Notes: a model not told the origin generated them from the sequence alone. Positions 1 to 6,179 are shown, numbered from the stretch's first letter. The stretch: DNA of 13,426 bases from an uncultured Pirellulaceae bacterium (GCA_934255105.1 CAKQNH010000045.1:1-13426), one strand, 5' to 3'. Numbers and translations: made by a program.

Positions 1-5
1 GTAGA

Positions 6-82
6 TTGCGCTTGCCCTCTCCCTCGCTTAGGCTCGACCTCTCCCAGAGGGAGAAGATCCAGTGCGAGCAGAGCTAGCGCAA
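6..82. repeat. Nested inverted repeat at window start
   Basis: An outer inverted repeat pairs TTGCGCT (6-12) with AGCGCAA (76-82), and an inner one pairs TCTCCC (40-45) with GGGAGA (49-54) around a 3-base loop. The CTCTCCC-type wording resembles the arms of the hairpin at 12229-12263, so both may belong to one dispersed family, but the similarity is short. No gene is supported in bases 1-209; this element and the array at 121-210 are all that was seen there. It could be the end of a longer element cut by the window edge. Confidence 0.35.
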
Positions 83-120
83 GAAATCGATAGGGAAAAG
101 GCTCGTGAAAAGGTGTGGGG

Positions 121-210
121 TATAAACGGACAGGAGTGTCCGTTCTACTTTATAAACGGGCAGGAGTGCCCGTTCTACTTTATAAACGGGCAGGAGTGCC
201 CGTTCTACTT
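121..210 (+). repeat. Three-copy array of 30-bp palindromic repeat (family A)
   Basis: Three adjacent 30-bp units (121-150, 151-180, 181-210) each hold a hairpin with arms AACGGGCA and TGCCCGTT and loop GGAG, followed by CTACTT. In the first unit one stem pair is changed on both sides (ACGGACA / TGTCCGT), so pairing is kept. The array ends at the TAA stop of the minus-strand DUF1573 gene, so it forms the immediate 3' untranslated region of that transcript. The same core recurs at 2923-3021 and 9919-9947. It may act as a transcript-end hairpin or be a REP-like mobile sequence; there is no strong T run to make it a classical terminator. Confidence 0.85.
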
Positions 211-1205
211 TAGGGGACGACGTTGCCACTCACCTGGGTGGATGCAGTGCCGCCCTCGGGCAGGGTGGTGTGAATGGTGACCGTGTCGCGAAAGGCACCG
301 GCGGCATCGCCCAAAAATTCGATGGGGATCACGTGAACCTTGGCCGACTTGCCGGCCGCAGGGCTAAATGTAAAGCGTTGGTCGGCACACTCGATATTGG
401 TTACTTCGAAATTTTCATTGCTCTTGATGACGATCCGCGACCGTACCGGTTGCCCAGCCTTGACCGTCCCCAACTCCACCGAAGCGGGCACTACCAGTGG
501 CGGCAGCACGTTGCCACGAACGGGAATCGTTACTAAATTGTATTCGCTGTCATTGGTGACCAACACAATTTGATCGGAAAACGCTCCGGTCGGTGCGGAG
601 TCTTTCAAGCGCACCTGCATCTCGTATTCGATCGGGCCGGCGCGCTTCTCGATGCGATTGAGCTTGACGCCCAGGTGGTGATTGGCGCTGCGGACATCGG
701 TAATTTGCCAAGCCCTGTTTTTGCCGGTATATCTGACTTTGACCGTGGTTGCTTTCTCGGTGGCTTGGTCGAGTTCGCCAAACTGGATCTCCCCCGGTTC
801 GGTAACGATGTCCGAAAGAATGTCTCCCTTGACCATCAACTGCATTTCGCCGTGGTAGGGCGCGGTGAAGACCACGGTGACCACAGCCGATTTGGGACCG
901 ATAAATGAACGCGTGTTGAATTCGCAAATGATCGCCCCCTTCTCATACGTCTTCAAGTTGGCGTTGGCGATGCGTGGGATGGTACAACCACAGCTCGACC
1001 GCACCTGCGCTATATGCAGCGTTTCTTGATACTTATTCATCAGCACGAATGAATACTCCGCTTTGGCCCCGCGTGGCACATTACCGAAGTCGTGCGAGAC
1101 CTCTTCGAACATCTGCTTGACCCAGTCTTGTGCCTGGGTGGGAGTTGTCCATGAGAGCAATAGCAGCGGAAGAGCCAGCCATGCTAGCGGAGAGCGAAAA
1201 ACCAT
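210..1205 (-). CDS. Exported DUF1573 domain protein
   Basis: Predicted secreted or periplasmic protein of 331 residues with unknown biochemical role. An N-terminal signal peptide covers about residues 1-25 (hydrophobic LPLLLLSW core, likely cut after TQA). A DUF1573 domain follows, shown by SHDFGNVPRG at 37-46 and SSCGCT at 70-75, the family hallmark with Cys72 and Cys74. DUF1573 domains have an Ig-like, ASH-related beta fold. A second similar beta-rich repeat lies in the C-terminal third, starting near PASVELGTVKAGQ. An in-frame ATG 12 codons upstream (1241) is possible, but the ATG at 1205 is preferred because it gives a compact signal peptide and has AAAGGA (1215-1220) nine bases upstream. 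The TAA stop falls inside the last unit of the family A array. The gene is divergent from the mgtC-like gene. Confidence 0.85.
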   Translation of the reverse strand: MVFRSPLAWLALPLLLLSWTTPTQAQDWVKQMFEEVSHDFGNVPRGAKAEYSFVLMNKYQETLHIAQVRSSCGCTIPRIANANLKTYEKGAIICEFNTRSFIGPKSAVVTVVFTAPYHGEMQLMVKGDILSDIVTEPGEIQFGELDQATEKATTVKVRYTGKNRAWQITDVRSANHHLGVKLNRIEKRAGPIEYEMQVRLKDSAPTGAFSDQIVLVTNDSEYNLVTIPVRGNVLPPLVVPASVELGTVKAGQPVRSRIVIKSNENFEVTNIECADQRFTFSPAAGKSAKVHVIPIEFLGDAAGAFRDTVTIHTTLPEGGTASTQVSGNVVP

Positions 1206-1346
1206 CGGGCAAGATCCTTTGTCATGGAGCAAGTTACTCAAGGTGGGCTATAAACGATCTGCACACGAGCAGCGTTTAAGTGCTTCTTCAGGCATTTTGT
1301 CGTAGCCAACTCGCCACGAACTTCAGGGCTGAACGGCCAAGCACCG

Positions 1347-1369
1347 AAAGTCTTGGCGACGTCCACTAC
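1347..1369 (-). repeat. Dispersed repeat family B, copy 1
   Basis: A 23-bp stretch reading AAAGTCTTGGCGAC then GTCCACTAC on the plus strand. It matches the copy at 4028-4050 apart from two bases (CTTCCGCTAC there). Other copies lie at 3033-3054, 3947-3969, 3987-4009 and 4028-4050, all between genes. The minus-strand label follows the orientation beginning GTAGCGG. Confidence 0.6.
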
Positions 1370-1519
1370 ATAACAAGTCACAGTCTTGCGCGGCAGCCGC
1401 AGATCGGTCGGCGATTTGGGATCAAATTTTTCCCTAGATTTTCTAATCTAGCAGCCTAGACCATCCGGGAAAAGATGATTGTCTCATTTTATCCGCTCAC
1501 AGGGTGCTCCTCTGCCCGC

Positions 1520-1564
1520 TTGCCTAGCTAATCGTTGCCTGGCTAATCGTTGCCTAGCTAATCG
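1520..1564 (+). repeat. 15-bp tandem repeat, three copies
   Basis: TTGCCTAGCTAATCG occurs at 1520-1534, 1535-1549 and 1550-1564. The middle copy has one change (TTGCCTGGCTAATCG). It lies about 145 bases upstream of the mgtC-like start. It could be a slippage product or repeated binding sites; nothing decides between them. Confidence 0.85.
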
Positions 1565-1709
1565 TGGGCTGCTCAACCTGCAAGCCAGCTCCACCGCAAC
1601 GCGTTTTTGGGAATGAGGTTTGCTTGTCATGCACTCCCAAACAACTGCGAAGAGAATCGTCTCACCAGTTCGACAAGCCGTGTAAGTTTACAAGACCAGG
1701 AAACTGACA

Positions 1710-2207
1710 ATGGAAATATCTGCCATCGATTGGATGGGGTTGCGCGTGCTGGGAATAGCCGCAGTGCTCGGCGCAATCCTGGGAATGGAGCGGGAGATTG
1801 CTGGCAAACCAGCGGGAATTCGCACACACATGTTTGTCAGCGTAGGATCTGCGCTGATGATGATCTTGGGGCAAGAGATTATCGATCACTTCCAGCAACA
1901 GGAATCCCCTGCAGCGCTCCGCGCGGACCCAATCCGCGTGCTCCAGGCGATTGTGGTCGGTATCAGTTTTCTAGGAGCGGGGACGATCGTACACGACTCA
2001 AAAACAGGCGTGGCCGGACTGACTACGGCGGCTACGATCTACCTGACCGCCGGTATCGGAGTTGCGGTCGCCGTCCAGCGGGTAACACTGGCCACGCTCC
2101 TGACACTTGCTGCAGTCTCGGTGTTGGTACTGGTGGGCTGGATCGAACGCAGCGTAGCGCGCTGGCGATTAAAAAAGGGTGCACTCACCCCGGATTCAAG
2201 CAACTGA
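1710..2207 (+). CDS. MgtC/SapB family membrane protein
   Basis: Inner-membrane protein of 165 residues with the MgtC/SapB N-terminal domain only. Family hallmarks are visible: a first hydrophobic helix at about 11-25 ending in GMERE (25-29), then GKPAGIRTH (32-40), a second helix at about 41-55, GISFLGAGTI (84-93), GLTTAATIYLTAGIG (103-117), and a final helix at about 126-145. Salmonella MgtC is about 231 residues and has an extra C-terminal soluble domain that is missing here; short forms like this are common in environmental bacteria. MgtC itself is linked to Mg2+ limitation and control of ATP synthase, but the role of short homologues is unclear. The start has AGGAAA (1698-1703) six bases upstream. 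The gene stands alone on the plus strand among minus-strand genes and no Mg2+-sensing leader was recognised. Confidence 0.85.
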   Translation: MEISAIDWMGLRVLGIAAVLGAILGMEREIAGKPAGIRTHMFVSVGSALMMILGQEIIDHFQQQESPAALRADPIRVLQAIVVGISFLGAGTIVHDSKTGVAGLTTAATIYLTAGIGVAVAVQRVTLATLLTLAAVSVLVLVGWIERSVARWRLKKGALTPDSSN

Positions 2208-2242
2208 TGCGAACGCTAGCATAGTTTATTAATAGCACTCGC

Positions 2243-2854
2243 CTATTTTGCTTCGCTGGCGGTCATCTTGTAGATCGCATAGTGGCGATCGCTATCGGGA
2301 TAGAGGAATTCCTTGATCTCAAATTTTCCACGGACTGCGATCGGGCGAGTGGAGAATTCGGTGGTTTTCCCAGGCTCCATCTGCACGATGATGCAGTCGT
2401 AGAGCGCCGCTCCAGGACCAAAACAACATTCCATGTTGTCCCGCACCAGCACGAATTCGTCGATGCCACTCTGCTTGAACACGCTGGCAGGAAGGATATA
2501 GCCACGAATCCGCACGGTTTTTTTGTTGAGCTCTTCGATCTCAGGAGTGATCATGTCGCGAGAGAATTTGCCATCCTTTTCGATATCGAACTTGATGTCG
2601 TCAAACGTCAGCTCCCCTTTGGACTTGGCCGTATCACGGCTCAAACGCTCTTCGACGATGACTCTATTCGTAGTGCTCGGCCGCTGCCGCGGGTTGTCGC
2701 TCGCCGCGCTGGTTGCAGGTGCCTGAGCTTTGTCAGACGGCGTCTGAGCCCAGACTGCAGTCGAACCAACGCACAACCAACTCAGCCCCAAAAACCAGGC
2801 GCAGACAGACAAGGCAATTCGCGACTTGGCGAGGGGGGTGAAGTAAACAAGCAT
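2243..2854 (-). CDS. Secreted DUF3299 domain protein
   Basis: Predicted exported protein of 203 residues, function unknown. A signal peptide spans about residues 1-36 (hydrophobic 13-33, likely cut at VWA|Q), followed by a low-complexity Ala/Pro/Ser linker (about 40-62). The DUF3299 domain runs from about 80 to 200: TVRIRGYILP (113-122), DEFVLVRDN (132-140), ECCFGPGAA (142-150, Cys143 and Cys144), then a strand with Cys154 and a closing segment VRGKFEIKEF. The pattern of GYxxP, a FVLV strand and CCFG is shared with the protein at 3087-3908. The ATG is supported by a strong AAGGAG (2865-2870) ten bases upstream. The gene lies downstream of the larger DUF3299 gene on the same strand, separated by a repeat-filled 230-base gap. 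Confidence 0.82.
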   Translation of the reverse strand: MLVYFTPLAKSRIALSVCAWFLGLSWLCVGSTAVWAQTPSDKAQAPATSAASDNPRQRPSTTNRVIVEERLSRDTAKSKGELTFDDIKFDIEKDGKFSRDMITPEIEELNKKTVRIRGYILPASVFKQSGIDEFVLVRDNMECCFGPGAALYDCIIVQMEPGKTTEFSTRPIAVRGKFEIKEFLYPDSDRHYAIYKMTASEAK

Positions 2855-2922
2855 GTGTCAGCCTCTCCTTCGTAATGGGGCACTGCGCCGCTAGCGGACG
2901 GGCACCCTAAAAGTATGCAAAA

Positions 2923-3021
2923 GTAGAACGGGCACTCCTGCCCGTTGCCACAACGAGTAGAACGGGCACTCCTGCCCGTTGCCACAATTAGTAGAACGGG
3001 CACTCTTGCCCGTTTCCACAA
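2923..3021 (-). repeat. Three-copy array of palindromic repeat family A, 34-bp period
   Basis: Units begin at 2923, 2957 and 2991, an exact 34-bp period. Each reads GTAGAACGGGCA, a 4-base loop (CTCC, CTCC, CTCT), TGCCCGTT and then a CCACAA tail. This is the reverse complement of the core at 121-210. The stem is identical in the three units while the loop and tail vary. The array lies between the two DUF3299 genes and would be transcribed if they share a message. There are no variable spacers, so it is not a CRISPR array. Confidence 0.88.
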
Positions 3022-3032
3022 CTGCCCGAACC

Positions 3033-3054
3033 AAAGTCTGGCGACTTCGGCTAC
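3033..3054 (-). repeat. Dispersed repeat family B, copy 2
   Basis: AAAGTCTGGCGACTT followed by CGGCTAC, 12 bases after the end of the family A array. Compared with the copy at 4028-4050 it lacks one T and has one further change. The two repeat families thus lie next to each other in this gap. Confidence 0.6.
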
Positions 3055-3086
3055 CCAATCTGCGACAGTGATAGTTAGCTCGCTAC

Positions 3087-3908
3087 TTACTTTAGGATAT
3101 CCGCTTGCAACTGATAAAACACGCCGGTCAGTCCATCGACGGGCTTGAGGTGGGGATTGACGTGGAGGGTGCCAGCCAGACGCTGCTTGCGATAGCTTCT
3201 TTCCGCGCGTTGGTCTCCGCTCAGGGTGACTTCAATCATGTGTGTCAACGGTGGCTGGCCGCCAAAGCAGCACGTGCCCAAGTCGGGTACCAACACAAAA
3301 CGCTTGGCCAGCATGGAGTCCATCGAAGTCGGGTGGATGTAGCCCTTAATAAATACCGGCTGGCCATCCAGGGCCAACACTTCGCTCGGAGGAACGTCCG
3401 GCTCGCCCAATTTGCTAGTCAGCGCTGCGAAGTCGACGCGGGTGTACCCCTCGGGAACTTCGGTCATGTAGATGTAACCGTGATAGGCTGGTGCTAAGAC
3501 GCAAGTCAACCCACAAAGTGCCAACCCGGCAACGGCTAGTGGCTTGCCCAGCAATTCATTGGGGAACCTGCGGAAGCCCCGCAAGGCGACCAGGCCCAGG
3601 ATAAACCCGAAAACGGGGAGCGCCAGCAGCAACAGAATAGGAAACGCGCTCAGCCCTAGCACTCCTAGAACCAACGAGCCAATAGCCGCTCGCGATACCG
3701 ATTGGTAGACCTCGACACCCTCACTGGAAAGAGCTCTACTGGCAAACGCACTCGCAACGGGTGCGGCGTTGCGCCCCCCCGTGCCCCGCGCACTGGCGTG
3801 AATATCCTGAGACGATTTAGGCGATTTAGCATCTAACGACGCACTCGCCAATTCGGTGGTTTGCGTTTCGGTGCCCGGTGAAGCGGTGTACGTGCTCTTT
3901 GTGTCCAT
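3087..3908 (-). CDS. Membrane-anchored DUF3299 domain protein
   Basis: Protein of 273 residues with three parts. The N-terminus (1-72) is polar, rich in Ser/Thr/Ala and probably disordered. Hydrophobic segments at about 76-110 and 122-142 surround FRRFPNELLGKPLAVAGLAL (112-131), a wording typical of the small DUF4190-like membrane modules of planctomycetes. The C-terminal DUF3299 domain (about 180-273) shows FIKGYIHP (186-193), RFVLVPDLG (203-211) and TCCFGGQPP (212-220) with Cys213 and Cys214. The arrangement suggests the domain is held at the membrane, probably facing outward, but topology was not computed. No clear Shine-Dalgarno sequence precedes the ATG. With the downstream secreted DUF3299 gene it forms a soluble/anchored pair. 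Function unknown. Confidence 0.8.
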   Translation of the reverse strand: MDTKSTYTASPGTETQTTELASASLDAKSPKSSQDIHASARGTGGRNAAPVASAFASRALSSEGVEVYQSVSRAAIGSLVLGVLGLSAFPILLLLALPVFGFILGLVALRGFRRFPNELLGKPLAVAGLALCGLTCVLAPAYHGYIYMTEVPEGYTRVDFAALTSKLGEPDVPPSEVLALDGQPVFIKGYIHPTSMDSMLAKRFVLVPDLGTCCFGGQPPLTHMIEVTLSGDQRAERSYRKQRLAGTLHVNPHLKPVDGLTGVFYQLQADILK

Positions 3909-3946
3909 AGCTATTTTCAGTTGAGGATCGCCCGAAGAGTGCTGCT

Positions 3947-4050
3947 GCAGCGGAATCCGTCAAGGGTTTCGGTAACACCGTCTGCTGTAGCGGTACTCGC
4001 CAAGAGTTTCAACCTGGAGGAAATCCAAAAGTCTTGGCGACTTCCGCTAC
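3947..4050. repeat. Family B repeat cluster: three copies, two forming a hairpin
   Basis: Copies lie at 3947-3969 (GCAGCGGAATCCG then TCAAGGGTTT), 3987-4009 (GTAGCGG, then TACTCGCCAAGAGTTT) and, inverted, 4028-4050 (AAAGTCTTGGCGAC then TTCCGCTAC). The second and third form 23-base arms with three mismatches around an 18-base loop, which could fold as RNA. The cluster fills the gap between the minus-strand genes at 4057-5463 and 3087-3908, starting 6 bases past the stop of the former. Confidence 0.72.
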
Positions 4051-4056
4051 GACATT

Positions 4057-5463
4057 TCAGCCTTGAGTTCGCCGCACCCAGGGTGCCAGCCAAGCGGGTG
4101 TGCCTGAGCCGCTAATGGCTAGCCACATGGCCAGCCAAACACTGACAGACGCCATACTCACTACGCTCGCCGCCAAGGGACGGTTCGCAGGGAGGGGGGC
4201 GGCGATGTCTGCAGTTTTGACAACTACAGCTCCTGCAGCTCCAATGTCGACGGTTCTGGTATCAACCCTAGTGGCAACAGGACTGCTGGGCAGCTTGGCT
4301 GGCACAAAGGAACTGTCGGTCGCGCCGGCGTTCGATTTGGGAACAGGGAAGAACGACGTCGCCCGTTTGAATGCGGCCGGATCGATCTCTTTCAGCTCGG
4401 CCAAAGCTTGTTCGGCGGCAGGCAGTGGGCAAGCGCGGAGATAGTTGATCACCGGCACGCGCACCCAGCTCGACTTTTCATCGGCCGACTTAAACAGTTG
4501 GCTCAATTTGTCGATCTGAGTCCAATCCTCCCAGCGCGCCAGGTCGGGGATCACCAAGTCGGCCAGTTCGGCGCGATCCAGGATCAATCGCATCGACTCC
4601 AATACGCGCTCCTTGTCGATAATTCCCCCTTCGGTCCCATGGAATCGCAGCGCCATGATGGCCGCATAAGTATCCGCATACTGGCTCTTTTTGTTTTGCA
4701 AAAACAGCTCGTCGATCAGTGGCAGCCCCTCGGCACCGCGCAACGTCAGGTAGCAGGCGATCATGGCATCCAATCCGCCCCGCTGATTCTCATCTTCGCT
4801 GCGCAGTAGTTTTTCTAGTAGCTTGGCGTCTTCGGGCTGATTGCAGACACCCAACATGACCAGATACATCCGCTTGCGATCCGCAGGCAGGCTTGTGTCC
4901 TGAATCCACTCGAGCAGCTTGGCGTGATTCAATTGGCTCTTCAGACTCTTGATATCGGGGTAGGGTGTTTTCGCAAATTCGTCGTAGGCATCGCGTGCCA
5001 AGATAGGCTCGCTGTGCTCGAGGTAGGGGAGGAAAAATGCGATCCGCTCCAAGCGATCCTTGGGCAGTTGCGTCAACGATTTGATGTAGGCGATAGCTGT
5101 ATCGGTGACCGGCAGCGGTGAGGACCACAGCAGCTCGGGAGGATCGACCCCCATCAGTAGAAATTGCTGGTCGGGTTTTGCTTTACCAAAGTAATTCACG
5201 CGAATTTTCTGATGTGGCTCGATCAGGCTCTGGCCGTGCAGCACCGAGATGATTTCGAACTCAGCGTCGGCATCGGTCTCTGAACCGGCCACGATGCGGG
5301 CGATCGCCGCTGCATCCATGGCCTCCATCTCCTCGGACAGCGTTTGCGAAACGGCCGAACAGAAGGGGCAGGCTAAGGCAAGGCTCGGCGTCGCCGCGAG
5401 CCAGGCCAGGGTCACGCAGCAGGCCATTACCCAAGTCGCCCATAATTTCCGATTGTGCAGCAC
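4057..5463 (-). CDS. Exported CPFC-motif protein with helical repeats and C-terminal membrane anchor
   Basis: Protein of 468 residues; no named family was recognised. A signal peptide covers about residues 1-31 (LALA cut region), followed directly by CPFC (32-35), a thioredoxin-like or metal-binding CxxC at the mature N-terminus. A beta-rich stretch (about 50-105, FEIISVLHG and QQFLLMGVD) is followed by a long helical region (about 125-365) with features of HEAT-like repeats. A Pro/Ala/Thr-rich linker (370-428) leads to one hydrophobic segment (about 429-450) and a short tail with RR. The start is GTG at 5463; GGGAGG (5473-5478) nine bases upstream supports it over later ATGs. It heads the minus-strand group and is divergent from rpmF. 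A scaffold or redox role in the cell envelope is possible but not shown. Confidence 0.7.
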   Translation of the reverse strand: MLHNRKLWATWVMACCVTLAWLAATPSLALACPFCSAVSQTLSEEMEAMDAAAIARIVAGSETDADAEFEIISVLHGQSLIEPHQKIRVNYFGKAKPDQQFLLMGVDPPELLWSSPLPVTDTAIAYIKSLTQLPKDRLERIAFFLPYLEHSEPILARDAYDEFAKTPYPDIKSLKSQLNHAKLLEWIQDTSLPADRKRMYLVMLGVCNQPEDAKLLEKLLRSEDENQRGGLDAMIACYLTLRGAEGLPLIDELFLQNKKSQYADTYAAIMALRFHGTEGGIIDKERVLESMRLILDRAELADLVIPDLARWEDWTQIDKLSQLFKSADEKSSWVRVPVINYLRACPLPAAEQALAELKEIDPAAFKRATSFFPVPKSNAGATDSSFVPAKLPSSPVATRVDTRTVDIGAAGAVVVKTADIAAPLPANRPLAASVVSMASVSVWLAMWLAISGSGTPAWLAPWVRRTQG

Positions 5464-5686
5464 AGTTTCGTTCCTCCCAAAATGTCACATAAGTCACTCA
5501 AGCCCTAGAGCCTGCCTCTAGTGTAGGAGAGTCTGCCGGGGTTGGGCCAGTCTGGAGCGAAAAAAAACCGTTTCCTTGAGTCTTTTCCTTGATTTATCTC
5601 CATTTCAGACAGCTCGTAGAGCTCGTCGGGCGGCACAAGCCACATAAGCCTCACAGATCCCCGCCTGGGCTATGACCGATTTGCTC

Positions 5687-5808
5687 TTAATGTGGTTCGA
5701 CGCTCCGCCGTCGGTATCCCAATGTGGCTCGACGCTCCGCCGTCGGTATTGTCACCAGTGCGAACGACGGCGGAGCGTCGAGCCACAGTGAGCGTCGAGC
5801 CACATTAA
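5687..5808. repeat. 122-bp nested inverted repeat, MITE-like
   Basis: Inner arms at 5723-5744 and 5766-5787 are perfect over 22 bases (left arm starts TGTGGCTCGACGCTCC and ends GCCGTC) around a 21-base loop. Outer arms at 5687-5705 (TTAATGTGGTTCGACGCTC) and 5790-5808 match with one mismatch in 19. The left arm is thus present twice in direct orientation, and a shortened right arm follows the inner one. The element is bounded by TTAA on both sides. No transposase is present. It looks like a non-autonomous mobile palindrome or a dispersed structural repeat. Confidence 0.85.
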
Positions 5809-5811
5809 AAG

Positions 5812-5831
5812 CAGCATAATACAGCATAATA
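5812..5831 (+). repeat. 10-bp tandem duplication
   Basis: CAGCATAATA occurs twice in a row, directly after the nested inverted repeat and 10 bases before the candidate -35 box of rpmF. The second copy is followed by CA, so the duplication may extend slightly. Confidence 0.8.
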
Positions 5832-5841
5832 CAAACGCGGG

Positions 5842-5870
5842 TTGACAAAGGCGGGCTCAGACAATACCTT
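5842..5870 (+). promoter_or_regulatory. Candidate sigma-70 promoter for rpmF-fab cluster
   Basis: TTGACA (5842-5847) is a perfect -35 box, followed after 17 bases by TACCTT (5865-5870), which keeps the T, A and final T of a -10 box but not the middle. It would give a leader of about 60 bases before the rpmF start. This is the only reasonable pair seen in the gap, but the -10 is weak. Confidence 0.35.
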
Positions 5871-5937
5871 GCGGGGCTCTTGAGACGTGGTGTTTCAATA
5901 GTCAAGTCCATGTATTTATCTTAGGGGAATTGGAACA

Positions 5938-6123
5938 ATGGCCGTTCCAAAGCGTAAACACTCCAATTCACGCACCGGCAAACGCCGCTCACATCACCAA
6001 GTCAAAGCCAAGCAGACCGGCTTCTGCCCTAAGTGCAGCACGACGGTCCCTACCCACTCGGTTTGCCCCAAATGCGGGTACTACATGGGTCGCATTGTGG
6101 TCGACATGGGCCAAAACAGCTAG
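5938..6123 (+). CDS. rpmF: 50S ribosomal protein L32
   Basis: Protein of 61 residues of the large ribosomal subunit. The basic N-terminus MAVPKRKHSNSRTGKRRSHH is typical of L32, and four cysteines in two CPKC motifs (30-33 and 43-46) form the zinc-binding ribbon of the zinc-type (C+) L32. Length is within the usual range. A purine stretch AGGGGAA (5923-5929) lies eight bases before the ATG. It leads the fatty-acid synthesis cluster, as in many bacteria, but fabD follows directly after 119 bases without plsX or fabH. The family assignment is near certain. Confidence 0.97.
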   Translation: MAVPKRKHSNSRTGKRRSHHQVKAKQTGFCPKCSTTVPTHSVCPKCGYYMGRIVVDMGQNS

Positions 6124-6151
6124 CCGGTTAGTCCGTCCTGCGCGTTTGCTT

Positions 6152-6179
6152 GCAGTATTAGCCGAGCAGTATTAGCCGA
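6152..6179 (+). repeat. 14-bp tandem duplication in rpmF-fabD gap
   Basis: GCAGTATTAGCCGA is present twice in a row without mismatch, about 30 bases after the rpmF stop and 63 bases before fabD. It resembles the other short tandem duplications at 1520-1564 and 5812-5831 in size and placement, though not in sequence. Confidence 0.85.

Larger units (their letters stand above)
1206..1709. other. Divergent intergenic region with repeats, no gene
   Basis: About 500 bases separate the starts of the DUF1573 gene (minus) and the mgtC-like gene (plus), so both promoters should lie here. It holds one family B repeat copy (1347-1369), a small inverted repeat TAGATT/AATCTA (1435-1440 and 1445-1450) and a three-copy 15-bp tandem repeat (1520-1564). 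No convincing promoter pair, riboswitch or coding sequence was recognised. Open frames running into it are extensions or antisense of the flanking genes. Confidence 0.6.
5464..5937. other. Divergent intergenic region before rpmF, no gene
   Basis: About 470 bases separate the CPFC-protein gene (minus) from rpmF (plus). It contains a nested inverted repeat (5687-5808), a 10-bp tandem duplication (5812-5831) and a weak candidate promoter (5842-5870). The first 200 bases (5480-5680) hold nothing recognisable. A 74-codon minus-strand frame crossing the inverted repeat is rejected because much of it is translated repeat. Confidence 0.6.

Noticed and set aside
62..280. 72-residue plus-strand frame with repeated NGQECPFYF peptide
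   Set aside because: The peptide repeat is only the translated family A DNA array; the same wording appears on the other strand at 2782-3021. No ribosome site or family match supports a gene.
1607..2224. 205-residue frame overlapping the mgtC-like gene in another frame
   Set aside because: The frame at 1710-2207 carries the MgtC motifs and membrane helices; the overlapping product is rich in Arg, Gly and Cys, without helices.
2282..2875. 197-residue frame antisense to the secreted DUF3299 gene
   Set aside because: The minus-strand reading has a signal peptide, a strong ribosome site and the DUF3299 motifs; the plus-strand reading has none.
2923..3021. Possible CRISPR array from three regularly spaced palindromic repeats
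   Set aside because: The units are nearly identical from end to end with no variable spacers, there are only three, and no cas gene is present.
5687..5911. 74-residue minus-strand frame upstream of rpmF
   Set aside because: A large part is translated inverted repeat and the rest has no recognisable feature; it fits non-coding sequence.
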